64,000 nt of DNA from Chrysogorgia sp. JL179-B06 (GCA_035772405.1 JAYKKM010000144.1:1519001-1583000); one strand, 5' to 3'. Shown: positions 1-9,008, counted from the stretch's first letter. The notes: generated by a model from the letters alone, not told the origin. Program-made: numbers and translations.

Positions 1-1211
1 GCATTCAAGCGAGTGTTCACTCCAAATCTCATGGACTCTGTAGCAATCTTTAATAAGTTGTTGTACCCAGCGATTTTATTCTTGAGTATCACCACATTAC
101 TTGGCATTAACCATGTACTTGGCGACACTGCAAGATTTTGGACAACGTTGGTGTCTCTAATCGATTTATTCATGTTGAGAATCCATGTCGACACATCGTA
201 GTTGATAACACTGTCAGCAAACAACTTGCGGAATTCTTGTTGAGTTTCTAGACTTCCTGCAGAACCACCAACGACAGATACACGCGTTCTCGCTTGCGCA
301 CCAAGTGTGGAGTACACAAAGGCTTCTATGCTTTGGTTTAGATATTGTAGCCCAATGTTGGTAAAGCCGTCTGACAATCGCGCGACGTATCGTTTATAAT
401 CATTCTGAACGTCGTTGAGTGTGTAGACTCTGGTTTCGCCTAAAGTGCCATCGCTCAGGACCTTACTCTGGTAGTAATGTTTTCTGGGAATCTTGGAAAT
501 CTTACCATACAATTCGGAAGCGTTGAATTCTCTACTTATCGATTTCATGGTCTCACCACCTTCCATTCTTCTGAGAAGTCTTCTAATGGTGAAGTACAAA
601 TGAAATCTCATCACACTTGTGACCACAGGGTGAACTTCTTGTGACACTGATAAATGTTGTAGTGAGACTCCACAACAAAAACTTGCACAATACGTCGCAA
701 ACACAACACGGTAGTAAGACTCGTTGTCGTCCCACTTCGACATGGTCTTTGACGTGGTGATTTGTAAGGTTGATAGCTTTGACATGAAGTAGCTATTTTG
801 GTTAACAAAAACTTTGAAGTTATTCACTGGATAATTCAACACATTTTCTGTTGGATAACCATCCCAAAGCCCCCAGTGGTTCTTATGACCTTTTGGCAGT
901 GGTTGGATAGCTCCACCGCCTTGCCATATTATTGGGAACTTACTATTGTGTAGCCACCTCCACATGTTCCTATCATTTTTGAAGGTTGCGCTGGTTATGT
1001 CTGTGCTAAGGATGTCGTTGTTTTTGAAGTACACGTCAACACCTAGGATCTCACCATCTTGTGAAATATTTGGATAGAACTCGAATTTGCTTAAAGTAGC
1101 GTGAGGGTACTTTTTGACGAGGTCTGCCTTTGCGTCGTGTGTAGCCTTTGATGTGTTCGCCATAGCACGTTCGTAGTGCTTTCCATAGTAGTCATGAAGG
1201 GCTTTCTGCAT
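1..1211 (-). CDS. large protein of the Polinton-like element, cut by window edge
   Basis: A single frame stays open on the reverse strand from an ATG at 1211 down to the left edge, about 403 codons without a stop, so the C-terminus is missing. I do not recognise the family. The protein starts MQKALHDYYGKHYERA and has aromatic-rich stretches (for example WRWLHN and HWGLWDGYP around residues 85-120). A Cys-containing segment near residues 170-175 is followed by a basic patch (FTIRRLLRRME). No signal peptide, clear membrane segment, nuclease or polymerase motif is visible. It is transcribed divergently from the penton-like gene, with only about 20 bases between the two start codons, so a shared bidirectional promoter is likely. 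A virion or replication role is possible, but I cannot choose. Confidence 0.75.
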   Translation of the reverse strand, partial: MQKALHDYYGKHYERAMANTSKATHDAKADLVKKYPHATLSKFEFYPNISQDGEILGVDVYFKNNDILSTDITSATFKNDRNMWRWLHNSKFPIIWQGGGAIQPLPKGHKNHWGLWDGYPTENVLNYPVNNFKVFVNQNSYFMSKLSTLQITTSKTMSKWDDNESYYRVVFATYCASFCCGVSLQHLSVSQEVHPVVTSVMRFHLYFTIRRLLRRMEGGETMKSISREFNASELYGKISKIPRKHYYQSKVLSDGTLGETRVYTLNDVQNDYKRYVARLSDGFTNIGLQYLNQSIEAFVYSTLGAQARTRVSVVGGSAGSLETQQEFRKLFADSVINYDVSTWILNMNKSIRDTNVVQNLAVSPSTWLMPSNVVILKNKIAGYNNLLKIATESMRFGVNTRLN

Positions 1212-1232
1212 ATAATATACTGTATGTTATAC

Positions 1233-1873
1233 ATGACGCGAAAGTTGACGGTACTCATTGAAGGTGCGGAAAAAGTTGTGTCCTTTGACAACGCGATGAT
1301 GGTCATACACGATAACCCATACATTATGGTCAAGACAGCCACTGTGTTTTGGGACTATCATAACACGACAAATGACGACAGCAAGGGTACTTTAGCTTCG
1401 ACGCATTGGTCAAAGTCTTAAAACACGAGTCTAACGAGCGTAAGGTGAATCTCGAGATAGAGAAACTGGTGCCCACAGGCAAGTGTAGGGTCAAGGTTAG
1501 TAGCTCAGCTGTGTTAGACACCCTTGGGCCTCTACTTGGTTTCGCGAGAGGTGAGGTGATTCAGAATGACTTACAGTGGCACACTAGCCCAAACGAGGTT
1601 GATATGTACAGAGGTCTGAAGTACATAGAAGTTTCGTGTGACGTTGTTGAAACGGAGAGCAATGTAGGTATTGATGGGAAGCGTAGCGATGTGATCACAA
1701 CGTTACCAATACCCACCGAACAGTCTTTGAAAGGGTCAGTACAACGTCATGTAGACATTGAATCCAAAGTGAGTATTAAAAAAGGTGTTTACTCAAGTAT
1801 GACATTTCGTGTCAAACCAAATAACGACGATCTTAAAATTGGCGCGGTGCTATTGGAACTGTATATTGTGTGA
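1233..1873 (+). pseudogene. penton-like minor capsid protein with one frame break
   Basis: An ATG at 1233 opens a frame that reads well to about 1385. Coding then continues in another frame from about 1376 to the stop at 1871-1873. Loss of one base in the short G run at 1385-1387 would account for the change. The downstream part has the LGPLLGF motif and then a run of beta-strand-like segments ending in GAVLLELY, which resembles the single-jelly-roll minor capsid (penton) proteins of Polintons; this family call is from pattern recognition. Its stop precedes the integrase ATG by only five bases. The break could be real decay, a sequencing error or, less likely, programmed frameshifting. Confidence 0.65.
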
Positions 1874-1878
1874 ATTAT

Positions 1879-2988
1879 ATGGAACTTGGTGTGGAAACAG
1901 AACAAGGGTTGAGAGACATCTATTACAATCCCAAGACAGGGTTCAGTGGTGCAGAGAGGTTGTATCAAAGTGCGCTGGGGGACGGATTGAAAGTAACTAG
2001 AAAAACAATGAGAAAATGGTTGACAACGCAGGATACTTACACTAGGTACAAACCCATTGTGAGAAGACATAAGTTCCGTGCGACCTTCGTTGGGTTTCTT
2101 GGTGAAGAGCTCCAAATGGACTTAGTGGACATGAGTAAGTACTCAAAACAGAATGGAGGTTATTATTGGATATTGACAGGCATCGAAATATTGAGTAGAT
2201 ACGCTTTTGGCATTGCAGTTTATAGAAAAGACACCAAGAACATGACTGAGGCTGTTGGAAAGTTGTTGAACGACTTTAAAGATCGGTTTGGAACCACACC
2301 TAAGTTAGCTCAATTTGATGATGGACTTGAGTTCTACAACGTTGGTGTGAAAAGTTTGTTGAAAGACCATGGTGTTGAATATTTCAGCACTAAGAGTGAT
2401 AAAAAGGCTGCTGTTGTTGAGCGTTTTAACAGAAGTCTCAAGAGTATTATGTGGAAGTACTTTTACACCCGTGGAACGTATCAATGGATTGACGTTTTGG
2501 ATCAGTTTGTGAGCAATTACAATAGCAATGTGAATCGAAGCATTATGATGAAACCAAAGGATGTCAATAAGTCGAATGAGGGTGAGGTTTGGACCACTTT
2601 GTTTGGTCATCAATTTGCGGACAACCCGTTGCCGAAGTTCAAGGTTGGTGAATCGGTGAGAATTAGTAAGTACAAGAGTATATTCACAAAGGGCTATGAA
2701 GCCAACTTCACTGAAGAGCTGTTTAAAGTGGTGAAAGTTATTCGTGGTGATCCGAACGTGTATGAAATTGAGGACATAAGTGGTGAGCAGATTATTGGGA
2801 AGTTTTATGAACAGGAATTATCGCTGGTCAATAAGAAAAATGGTGACGATGTGTATAGAGTTGAGAAAGTGTTGAAAAGAAAGAAAGTCAGAGGGGAGAA
2901 GATGGCGCTGGTTAAATGGTTAGGTTATGAGAGAAAACATAATTCGTGGATACTAGAAAGCGATATTCAAAATGGTGAGCTAATGTAA
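1879..2988 (+). CDS. rve-type integrase with C-terminal chromodomain
   Basis: This is a DDE integrase that would join element ends to host DNA. The first ATG is at 1879, giving 369 residues; the GTG three codons upstream is unlikely in a eukaryote. Catalytic acids are visible in QMDLVDM (near residue 81), AQFDDGLEF (near 147) and VVERFNRSL (near 181), with the usual spacing. The N-terminal 70 residues are a helical region with many Lys/Arg. The last 45 residues (from YRVEKVLKRKK to WLGYERKHNSWILESDI) form a chromodomain, which in this class of integrases is thought to guide insertion to chromatin marks. The frame is intact. Its 3' end is copied downstream at 3483-3536. Confidence 0.9.
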   Translation: MELGVETEQGLRDIYYNPKTGFSGAERLYQSALGDGLKVTRKTMRKWLTTQDTYTRYKPIVRRHKFRATFVGFLGEELQMDLVDMSKYSKQNGGYYWILTGIEILSRYAFGIAVYRKDTKNMTEAVGKLLNDFKDRFGTTPKLAQFDDGLEFYNVGVKSLLKDHGVEYFSTKSDKKAAVVERFNRSLKSIMWKYFYTRGTYQWIDVLDQFVSNYNSNVNRSIMMKPKDVNKSNEGEVWTTLFGHQFADNPLPKFKVGESVRISKYKSIFTKGYEANFTEELFKVVKVIRGDPNVYEIEDISGEQIIGKFYEQELSLVNKKNGDDVYRVEKVLKRKKVRGEKMALVKWLGYERKHNSWILESDIQNGELM

Positions 2989-3536
2989 TATGGCTGAGGG
3001 TGGTTTCGACGACCTTGAGACGAAGAGCTTTGACAAGTACGACGACACCACTGATGAGCAATTAGAGGAAGGGTATTGTAAAGAGACTTTTTAGACAACG
3101 AGTAATGAGTCAAACTAGTAACCACTCTTGTTGTTGAGACGACGCTCAAAGTGACAACTGTTCTAGCATTTTTTAAAGACGTTTTTAACTCAATAAAAAT
3201 ATCTGTGAGACTCTCTCTCAACGAGAACGTTTGTGGAACTCTCTTTATTTCTCAAACCTAGTCTGACTATTGTAAAGAGACTTTTTAGACAACGAGTAAT
3301 GAGTCAAACTAGTAACCACTCTTGCTGTTGAGACGACGCTGAAAGTGACAACTGTTCTAGCATTTTTAAAAGACGTTTTTAACTCAATAAAAATATCTGT
3401 GAGACTCTCTCTCAACGAAAACGTTTGTGGAACTCTCTTTATTTCACAAACCTAGTCTAACTATTGGCTAGGTTGTGAGAGCAAACGCGATTCATGGATA
3501 CCAGAAAGTGACATTCAAAATGTGAGCTAATGTAAT
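2989..3536 (+). repeat. tandem duplication of a gene junction with two 194-bp repeats
   Basis: An 82-base copy of the start of the next gene (ATGGCTGAGGGTGG at 2990) is cut off at about 3071. Two near-identical units of about 194 bases follow, beginning at 3075 and 3269 (each starts ATTGTAAAGAGACTTTTTAG). Then comes a diverged copy of the integrase 3' end (3483-3536), ending with the same TAATATGGCTGA junction as at 2986. So the integrase-end/next-gene-start junction is present twice with the 194-bp repeats in between. No long reading frame is present. Confidence 0.85.
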
Positions 3537-4643
3537 ATGGCTGAAGGTGGGGAAGGCTTCGACGACTTTGAGATGGAGAACTTCGACGAGTACGAAGGCG
3601 CCACTGATGAGCAATTAGAAGAGGAGCTCACCGAGACTGATGAGTGGCTCAGAAATACAACCATTGAATACGGTGCGAATGAGATGCCGAAAGACGTTCG
3701 TGTTAATTTTATCAACAATCGTGACACTGTGAGAAAGATAAGAAGTGTGCTTGCTAGAAGGCGAGGTGGGCAAAAAGAGACGTCGTTTATTGACGATGGT
3801 AAGACGGTGACTATAGAAGCCCACACAGCATCAACGGAGGGCTCCAAAAGAGGTTTAGACGACATGTCTGAAGACATACCAAACACGAAGAGACTTAGAC
3901 CAACCATAAAGTCATCAATAACGAGGGACAAAAAATACTTCTTCAAAAATGCTCTAAGATTAGACATTAGAGTGAGAGATGGACTGAGCTCAAAGGAACT
4001 CATTGATGAGTCAACCATAACTCTTGATAAGAAGGGTAAGCAAAGCGGTGTTGCGTTTGGAGGTGAAAAAGTTATCGTCTCAAGGAATCAAGGTAAGACG
4101 TTTCAGTATAGTAACGCAAAAGACGCTGCTAAAGCCGTTAAAGAGTTCAAGCGACTCGTCAAGCAAGCTGGAGAGGAACACGAAAACACGTCAAGTGGTG
4201 TGGTTGACGCACAGTTGAGGTCTGAGGATATAGTACCAACAGAAGATTTAACAGACGCTATAGTCTCTAGTGATAGGGTTGAAGACGAAGTGGAGTCACG
4301 AGAGAGTGAGCTAAACGCGACGGTCGCTAGCGAAGAGGAAATAAGAGAACTCGCAGGTATATTGAATCCAAGTGGTCCAAACGACGTGAAGATAAATTCC
4401 TTAGAAATCATGGCTGATAGCTACCGCTTGAAAGCTTTAAATGAGACTGACCCAGTGAAAGAACGGCGATATAAAAACATTAGTGAGGTAGCCGAGTTGA
4501 AAGCGGATAGCGTACGACTTCAGGAAGGTCTCAAACCAGAGCATGAAGAAGCTAATAAAATTATTGCTGATGAGGTCGCAAACAATGACTTGTCTAGGTT
4601 AGAAAGATTCAAGAAGTGGGCTAAAGAAAATATAGTTGGTTGA
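3537..4643 (+). CDS. acidic protein of unknown function in Polinton-like element
   Basis: This is an intact 368-residue frame with the ATG at 3537. I do not recognise it. The first 35 residues are strongly acidic (GFDDFEMENFDEYEG, then EQLEEELTET). Residues around 65-75 are basic (RSVLARRRGGQK) and a second basic cluster lies near 107-130. The C-terminal third is rich in Glu, Lys and Ala and is predicted by eye to be helical. No membrane segment, Cys cluster or catalytic motif is seen. Position between integrase and capsid suggests a virion-associated or scaffold-type protein, but that is inference. The stop is 17 bases before the ATG of the hydrophobic gene, with no terminator between. The 5' end exists as a second, truncated copy at 2990-3071. 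Confidence 0.75.
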   Translation: MAEGGEGFDDFEMENFDEYEGATDEQLEEELTETDEWLRNTTIEYGANEMPKDVRVNFINNRDTVRKIRSVLARRRGGQKETSFIDDGKTVTIEAHTASTEGSKRGLDDMSEDIPNTKRLRPTIKSSITRDKKYFFKNALRLDIRVRDGLSSKELIDESTITLDKKGKQSGVAFGGEKVIVSRNQGKTFQYSNAKDAAKAVKEFKRLVKQAGEEHENTSSGVVDAQLRSEDIVPTEDLTDAIVSSDRVEDEVESRESELNATVASEEEIRELAGILNPSGPNDVKINSLEIMADSYRLKALNETDPVKERRYKNISEVAELKADSVRLQEGLKPEHEEANKIIADEVANNDLSRLERFKKWAKENIVG

Positions 4644-4660
4644 GCGCTGTAGCAATTTCA

Positions 4661-4918
4661 ATGCCTGGGATTATAACAACAATTATTATCGCTGGGAGGT
4701 CTGCTGTTATGAAAGGCGCTATGGCCACGAGGTCGTTTGCGCAGGCTGTTAAGAACGCGATAACGAAGATGGGTCCATGGGCTGTTGGGTTGGCTAACTT
4801 AGTTTATAATGCGTTGACGTTGGGTGCGAAGGGTCTCGTATGGTTGGCTCAAAATCTGTGGGTGCTCGCGGTGGTATTTGCGTGGTTTGTGTATGACTAT
4901 TATAAACTAAAACGGTAG
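4661..4918 (+). CDS. small hydrophobic protein
   Basis: An 85-residue frame starts at the ATG at 4661; an upstream in-frame TTG at 4640 is unlikely to be used. There is a hydrophobic N-terminal stretch (PGIITTIIIAG), a middle amphipathic part, and a C-terminal membrane-like segment (LWVLAVVFAWFVYDYY) followed by KLKR. Short Ala/Gly-rich hydrophobic proteins are common in adeno- and Polinton-type virions, where they can interact with membranes, but no specific family can be assigned. It sits directly between the acidic protein gene and the capsid gene. Confidence 0.65.
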   Translation: MPGIITTIIIAGRSAVMKGAMATRSFAQAVKNAITKMGPWAVGLANLVYNALTLGAKGLVWLAQNLWVLAVVFAWFVYDYYKLKR

Positions 4919-4938
4919 TGATAAAACATGTAAAGTAT

Positions 4939-6177
4939 ATGAACGTCACGTCAGCAGAATTGAGTCCTGGTTTTAGACGAGCAACCATGGGTGTCATAAA
5001 AGGGACGAGAACGCAGCATGTGATCACGTTGAACCCTAATAAGGTTAGTCCTGGTGAGGAACTTTACATTGATGTACCGAAGCTTAAGGTTAGTAGCTGT
5101 TTGGTGCCTGGATCGTTGGGTCTAGTGTTCGACTTTAAGAATGCAAATGACAAAAGTTGGTTCTTGAACAATGTCAGCAAGTTGTTGGTTGAGAAACTTG
5201 TTGTGAGACTAGCTGGGGAAACTGTGTATGACAACACTGGGGAAAATTACACTGGTGTTTATCGCGACCTTTGGGAAAGTGTTACTGCACGAGATCAAAT
5301 GGTTGACTATGGTGTTGGTGGTGAGAACTTGAGAAAGCTAATTTCTAAGGACGACAGTGGCGCGACAAGTGGGAACGTTGCTAAAGTTAGTGACGCGTTA
5401 ATGTTTGGTGTGATTGGAACGAAACAGCGGATAAAGCTTGGTAAAATCATGGATGACCATGGGTTGTACGCTCCTTTTAGCATGAACAACAACTTGCAGT
5501 ATGTGATCACACTTCCAAAGGCCGCAGACATCATGGTGGCGCAAACCAATGAGAGTGTGGGTGGATACACACTGGAGAACCTCGAGCTTGAGTACGAAAC
5601 GATCGATAACCAGGAGCTCTCTGATGAAATAACGTCGGGCTATGCAAGTGGTCGTAGTTTGTCGTACGAACAAGTCACGCTGATGAAAACCACTGAATGG
5701 GATAAGGGCACAACCATTGTGAACGAGAATGTTAATCTACCAAGAAAAAGCATGAAGGCGATTGTGTTGCTATTCACGAATAAGGTGCGAACAGACAGTG
5801 AGGAGTTTCTTTACCCAAATATCGAGAGTGTTAGAGTCACAATTGAAGGTGTGCCAAATAGCGTGTACTCACAAGGCATTCCAAAGTCGAAGTTCTACGC
5901 AGAGGCGAAACGACTGTTTGGGCTAGGTGAAGAACACGCTCAGTTCATGACCATACAGAAGTTCTATAAAGATGGTTTCGCGTTAGTCATTGACTTGAGG
6001 AGCGTTCAAGATAATCGCAATGTGGCCACTGGCAAGAAAATCGTAAACACGCAATCCGGCGTGCTTCTTGAAATCACTAAGAAAGCGACGACTGCAAATG
6101 TTATGTGCAGGGTGTTTGTGATGAGTGACGGATTAGTCAACTTCATGAACAATGGGCTGCAATCAATCCAGTATTAA
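4939..6177 (+). CDS. major capsid protein, double-jelly-roll type (inferred)
   Basis: This is an intact 412-residue frame from the ATG at 4939; a GTG seven codons upstream extends the frame but is not a likely start. The protein has many alternating beta-type segments, for example KLLVEKLVVRLAGETVYDNT near residue 85, VLLFTNK near 280, and NIESVRVTIEGVPNSVYSQG near 295. It ends in VMSDGLVNFMNNGLQSIQY. I read it as the major capsid protein of a cnidarian Polinton-type element. The evidence is its size, its fold-like pattern and its place next to the packaging ATPase. This is recognition of the family pattern, not a structure prediction. No frame breaks are seen. Confidence 0.7.
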   Translation: MNVTSAELSPGFRRATMGVIKGTRTQHVITLNPNKVSPGEELYIDVPKLKVSSCLVPGSLGLVFDFKNANDKSWFLNNVSKLLVEKLVVRLAGETVYDNTGENYTGVYRDLWESVTARDQMVDYGVGGENLRKLISKDDSGATSGNVAKVSDALMFGVIGTKQRIKLGKIMDDHGLYAPFSMNNNLQYVITLPKAADIMVAQTNESVGGYTLENLELEYETIDNQELSDEITSGYASGRSLSYEQVTLMKTTEWDKGTTIVNENVNLPRKSMKAIVLLFTNKVRTDSEEFLYPNIESVRVTIEGVPNSVYSQGIPKSKFYAEAKRLFGLGEEHAQFMTIQKFYKDGFALVIDLRSVQDNRNVATGKKIVNTQSGVLLEITKKATTANVMCRVFVMSDGLVNFMNNGLQSIQY

Positions 6178-6192
6178 ATCAAACGCGAGTTA

Positions 6193-6792
6193 ATGGAGAC
6201 TCCGTTTAATGCGCTAATTGTTGGGATGACAGCTTGTGGTAAGACACATTATTTGCTAGAAACATTGGAATCTGAGTATCGTGGTAAGTTTGACTACATT
6301 GTGTTGATTTGCCCTACTTTCGAGTGGAATAAAACGTATCAAGATTGGAAATATGTACGTGACCCTGATGTGTTAGCGATAGACTGTGCACAGGATAACG
6401 TTGACGCTGTTCTCAAGTGTGTAACAAACACTTTTAAAGGCACTAACACTCTGATTGTGTTGGACGACTGTGCGAGTGGGCAGGACGTCAAGAACAGGAC
6501 TAGTCAGTTGGTCAACTTGGCTTTTAGTGCGCGACATTTTATGTTGAGCGTTATTGTCATCACACAACAGCTGACGTCGATCGCAAAACCGTATAGAGAA
6601 AACATTAGTAAGCTTGTTTGTTTCTACTGTCCGAGTAAGAGTGATATGAAGGTTGTTATTGACGACTACCTTGGACACATTAGCAAAGAGGAAGCGTCGG
6701 CGATTGTGACCGCATTAAAAAATCATAAGTACGCTAGACTCGAAATCTCACTACGCTATCCATACAGTTACGAAGTTGTTATTCCGCAATAA
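6193..6792 (+). CDS. genome-packaging ATPase (A32/FtsK-like)
   Basis: This is an intact 199-residue P-loop ATPase. Walker A is GMTACGKT near residue 11 and Walker B is NTLIVLDDCAS near residue 90. A sensor-like VIVITQQ follows near residue 117. The size and motif spacing match the viral DNA-packaging ATPases of Polintons and related viruses, which pump genome into the capsid. The ATG is 16 bases after the capsid gene stop, which supports a virion gene cluster. The Walker A residues between the two glycines are slightly unusual (Ala-Cys before the last Gly), but Gly, Lys and Thr are kept. Confidence 0.8.
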   Translation: METPFNALIVGMTACGKTHYLLETLESEYRGKFDYIVLICPTFEWNKTYQDWKYVRDPDVLAIDCAQDNVDAVLKCVTNTFKGTNTLIVLDDCASGQDVKNRTSQLVNLAFSARHFMLSVIVITQQLTSIAKPYRENISKLVCFYCPSKSDMKVVIDDYLGHISKEEASAIVTALKNHKYARLEISLRYPYSYEVVIPQ

Positions 6793-6795
6793 AAT

Positions 6796-7311
6796 ATGGG
6801 TATAAGTAATAACGCGATGGTGAAACGCAAAAGTGAGGAAAACCCTACGATTGAGGAATTAGTTGAGGATACTCAAGCCGCTAGCACCTCGACTGTGGAA
6901 GACGACATTGACGTTAGGAGAGCCGAACTTATTAGACTGTCTGGTGATGGTGTGGTAAGCCAATCTGAAGCGTACATTAAAAAAGCGTCCGCAAAGGTTA
7001 TCGATAAGATATGGCGCCAATATGAGTTGAAGAGAATGGAAATTGCAAACGCTTTTCTCACTGACTTGCTAATCAGCAAATTCGCTAGCTTATTAGATGG
7101 GTTGAACGCCATTGAGAACCCTGACGAACTAAATGATGAGTTGCAAAAAGACTCGCTACTAAAGAAGGACGTTGAGAGCATTGTCGCGGTTGTGACACCG
7201 TATGTGCCTTTCTTGGGTTTGTTGTCGGGAGGAATCACAACGTCAAAATATGTGTACGATCACCATTTTAGAAGTGCGACAAACGCTGAAAATAGTGAAC
7301 AAACGGACTAA
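6796..7311 (+). CDS. small protein of unknown function, last gene of Polinton-like element
   Basis: A 171-residue frame starts three bases after the ATPase stop. I do not recognise it. The N-terminal 60 residues are acidic and low in complexity (EEN, EELVEDTQ, VEDDIDVRR). The middle is helical with Lys/Glu repeats (KASAKVIDKIWRQYELKRMEI). A hydrophobic segment with several glycines lies near residues 132-150 (VVTPYVPFLGLLSGGI). It may be a minor virion protein. The tail after residue 150 is polar. It is the last gene before the repeat-rich right end. Confidence 0.65.
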   Translation: MGISNNAMVKRKSEENPTIEELVEDTQAASTSTVEDDIDVRRAELIRLSGDGVVSQSEAYIKKASAKVIDKIWRQYELKRMEIANAFLTDLLISKFASLLDGLNAIENPDELNDELQKDSLLKKDVESIVAVVTPYVPFLGLLSGGITTSKYVYDHHFRSATNAENSEQTD

Positions 7312-7842
7312 TCTATTATTAACAGGTGGCAATAATCTAATTTGCATAACAGGTGGCAATTTTATCACGCGTGAGACACTTTTACGACACATAAATTTGT
7401 AAAAGCGTTGAAACGACTATTTTCTTAAATGTGATTTGACAAATTTGTGAAAATGTTGAAACGGTTATTTTCCTAAATGTGATTTGACAAATTTGTGAAA
7501 ATGTTGAAACGACTATTTTTTAAATGTGACATAAATTTGTGAAAATGTTGAAACGACACTTTCTACTTTTTAAATGTGATGTAAACCTGTGAAAATGTTG
7601 AAACGACTATTTTTCCTAAATGTGATTTGACATAAATATGTGAAAATGTTGAAACGGCACTCTCTATTTTTAAATATGCGAAAATGTTGAAACGACACTT
7701 TCTATTTTTCTAAATATGTGAAAATGTTGAAACGACACTTTCTATTTTTTAAATATGTGAAAATGTTGAAACGACACTTTCTATTTTTAAAAAAATGCGA
7801 AAATGACGAAGCGACACATTCTATTTTTAAATATGACTGAAA
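7312..7842 (+). repeat. AT-rich tandem repeats near the right end of the element
   Basis: About ten imperfect copies of a 40-50-base unit carry the core GAAAATGTTGAAACGAC followed by a T-rich stretch and AAATGTG or AAATATG. There is no coding capacity. Terminal or subterminal repeats like these often lie inside element ends; a role in replication or transposition is inferred only from position. Confidence 0.85.
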
Positions 7843-7893
7843 TAACACCAAATTTAGCGAAAATCGCGATTTGGTATAAATTTGGTATTGTTT
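7843..7893. repeat. short inverted repeat preceding the terminal palindrome
   Basis: AACACCAAATTTA is followed after a short AT/CG spacer by the inverse (TAAATTTGGTATTGTT). The same CAAATTTGGTGATGTTT-type motif returns in the larger palindrome at 7971-8123, so the two structures share sequence. Confidence 0.7.
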
Positions 7894-7970
7894 CGTTGGT
7901 CTCGCGTGTGTTTGACATCAATTGAGTATAAAACGTGGGAGGGGTGTCTAGCTTGATTAACGATTGCCAT

Positions 7971-8123
7971 AGTAGATGGGGCTGCGAGCTTATTCGATGT
8001 TAATCGTAAATATAAATACCGAAACATCGCCAAATTTGTCGAGTCGTGACTTGGCACAAATTTGGTGATGTTTTGGTGTTTATATTTACGTTCAACATCG
8101 GTGAGCCCGCAGCCCCATCTACT
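7971..8123. repeat. 153-bp imperfect palindrome, probable right terminus of the Polinton-like element
   Basis: The left arm starts AGTAGATGGGGCTGCG and the right arm ends with its inverse CGCAGCCCCATCTACT. The arms, about 75 bases each, match over most of their length with scattered differences, including GTAAATATAAA against TTTATATTTAC and CCAAATTTG against CAAATTTGG. Polinton ends start with AG and end with CT, as here, which is why I place the boundary at 8123. The left end is not in the window, so a terminal repeat match and target duplication cannot be tested. Confidence 0.75.
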
Positions 8124-8256
8124 ATACTACTAATTCAGCTAGAGTATAATTTATTCATCTAAATCCACATGTTAAGAAATTTCCTCGCCTATCAATTTTA
8201 CCACAAATAAGAAATATAAGGGCTTTTGTTAATTGTCAAGAACTACATTCGATATT

Positions 8257-8554
8257 CCTGTAAACTGCGGAATATAAGCCCAAGGCGTATACAATTTTGT
8301 AAGGGGTTTTGGGTGGGCTTATAAACGGGGGACTTATATTCGGGGGGCTTATAAGCGGCATAAAAAAAAACGTTTCGGAATGATCGAACTGCTTATTAAT
8401 GTACGTTTTTTAGGAGTGGGTAAACGCTGATTTTTAGAGGGGCTTATATTCGGGGGGGGCTTAGAACCGGAACATAATTTCTGTTTGTAGATAGATGGGC
8501 TTATAAACGGGGGGGACTTATAAACGGGGGGGGCTTATATTCCGAAGTTTACGG
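8257..8554. mobile_element. MITE with 'GGAATATAAGCCC' terminal inverted repeats
   Basis: The left end reads CCTGTAAACTGCGGAATATAAGCCC-like and the right end is its inverse (GGGCTTATATTCCG then AAGTTTACGG). Between them are several copies of GGCTTATAAACGGGGG-type and GGCTTATATTCGGGG-type motifs. It is noncoding. The superfamily and target duplication are not clear. Confidence 0.7.
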
Positions 8555-9008
8555 TATACTTGTTCCTCTATGATATTTATACGTGATGATCATGGTGTAT
8601 TACGAATTAGTTGCTTTTAAGATGAATGCTTTACATGAACAAGTCTGCTGAGCGTTGCATATTTCTCATTCATTATCACATCAACCGAGTAAACAAAGAC
8701 AAACGACCTAAATTATCGTATCAAAACACCCAGATATTCCGGGTGTCATGTGACCAGCCGACCTTCGACCGTGGAGGAAAAATGCCCTGGGTACGAGGTT
8801 GGAGGTTTAACGCTTTTCAAGTTACGGCCTTTAGTTAGCGAATGAAACATAATGGTCTTCTTTTGAAACTTTAGACCTCTTATATAAAAGTATTCTGTTT
8901 TTCTTCTTCTGTTCTGGTTTTTATGTTGCATTAAAATGTTTGAATTAGAAAAATCAGCGGATAGGATTAAGTTCTTTATTTGTTTTCTGACTTTTTATTT
9001 CCTTTTAG
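8555..9008. other. 454-bp noncoding stretch, nothing recognised
   Basis: No repeat, exon or RNA gene could be supported. The last 35 bases are pyrimidine-rich and end in TTTTAG, a good splice acceptor for the exon at 9009. Confidence 0.5.

Larger units (their letters stand above)
1..8123. mobile_element. Polinton/Maverick-like viral element, right-hand part
   Basis: This block holds a retroviral-type integrase with chromodomain, a capsid protein, a penton-like protein and a packaging ATPase, all tightly packed and intronless. That combination is characteristic of Polintons/Mavericks and related integrated viruses. It ends on the right in tandem repeats and a long palindrome. The left end lies outside the window. 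The protein-primed DNA polymerase and adenovirus-type protease expected of the family are not seen here and may lie to the left. Base composition is more G/C-rich and coding-dense than the flanking DNA. The penton gene carries a frame break, so this copy is probably not fully functional. Confidence 0.85.

Noticed and set aside
4640..4660. TTG start for the small hydrophobic protein
   Set aside because: Non-ATG starts are unlikely in a eukaryotic host; the in-frame ATG at 4661 is preferred. The same reasoning moved the starts of the integrase and capsid genes to the first ATG.
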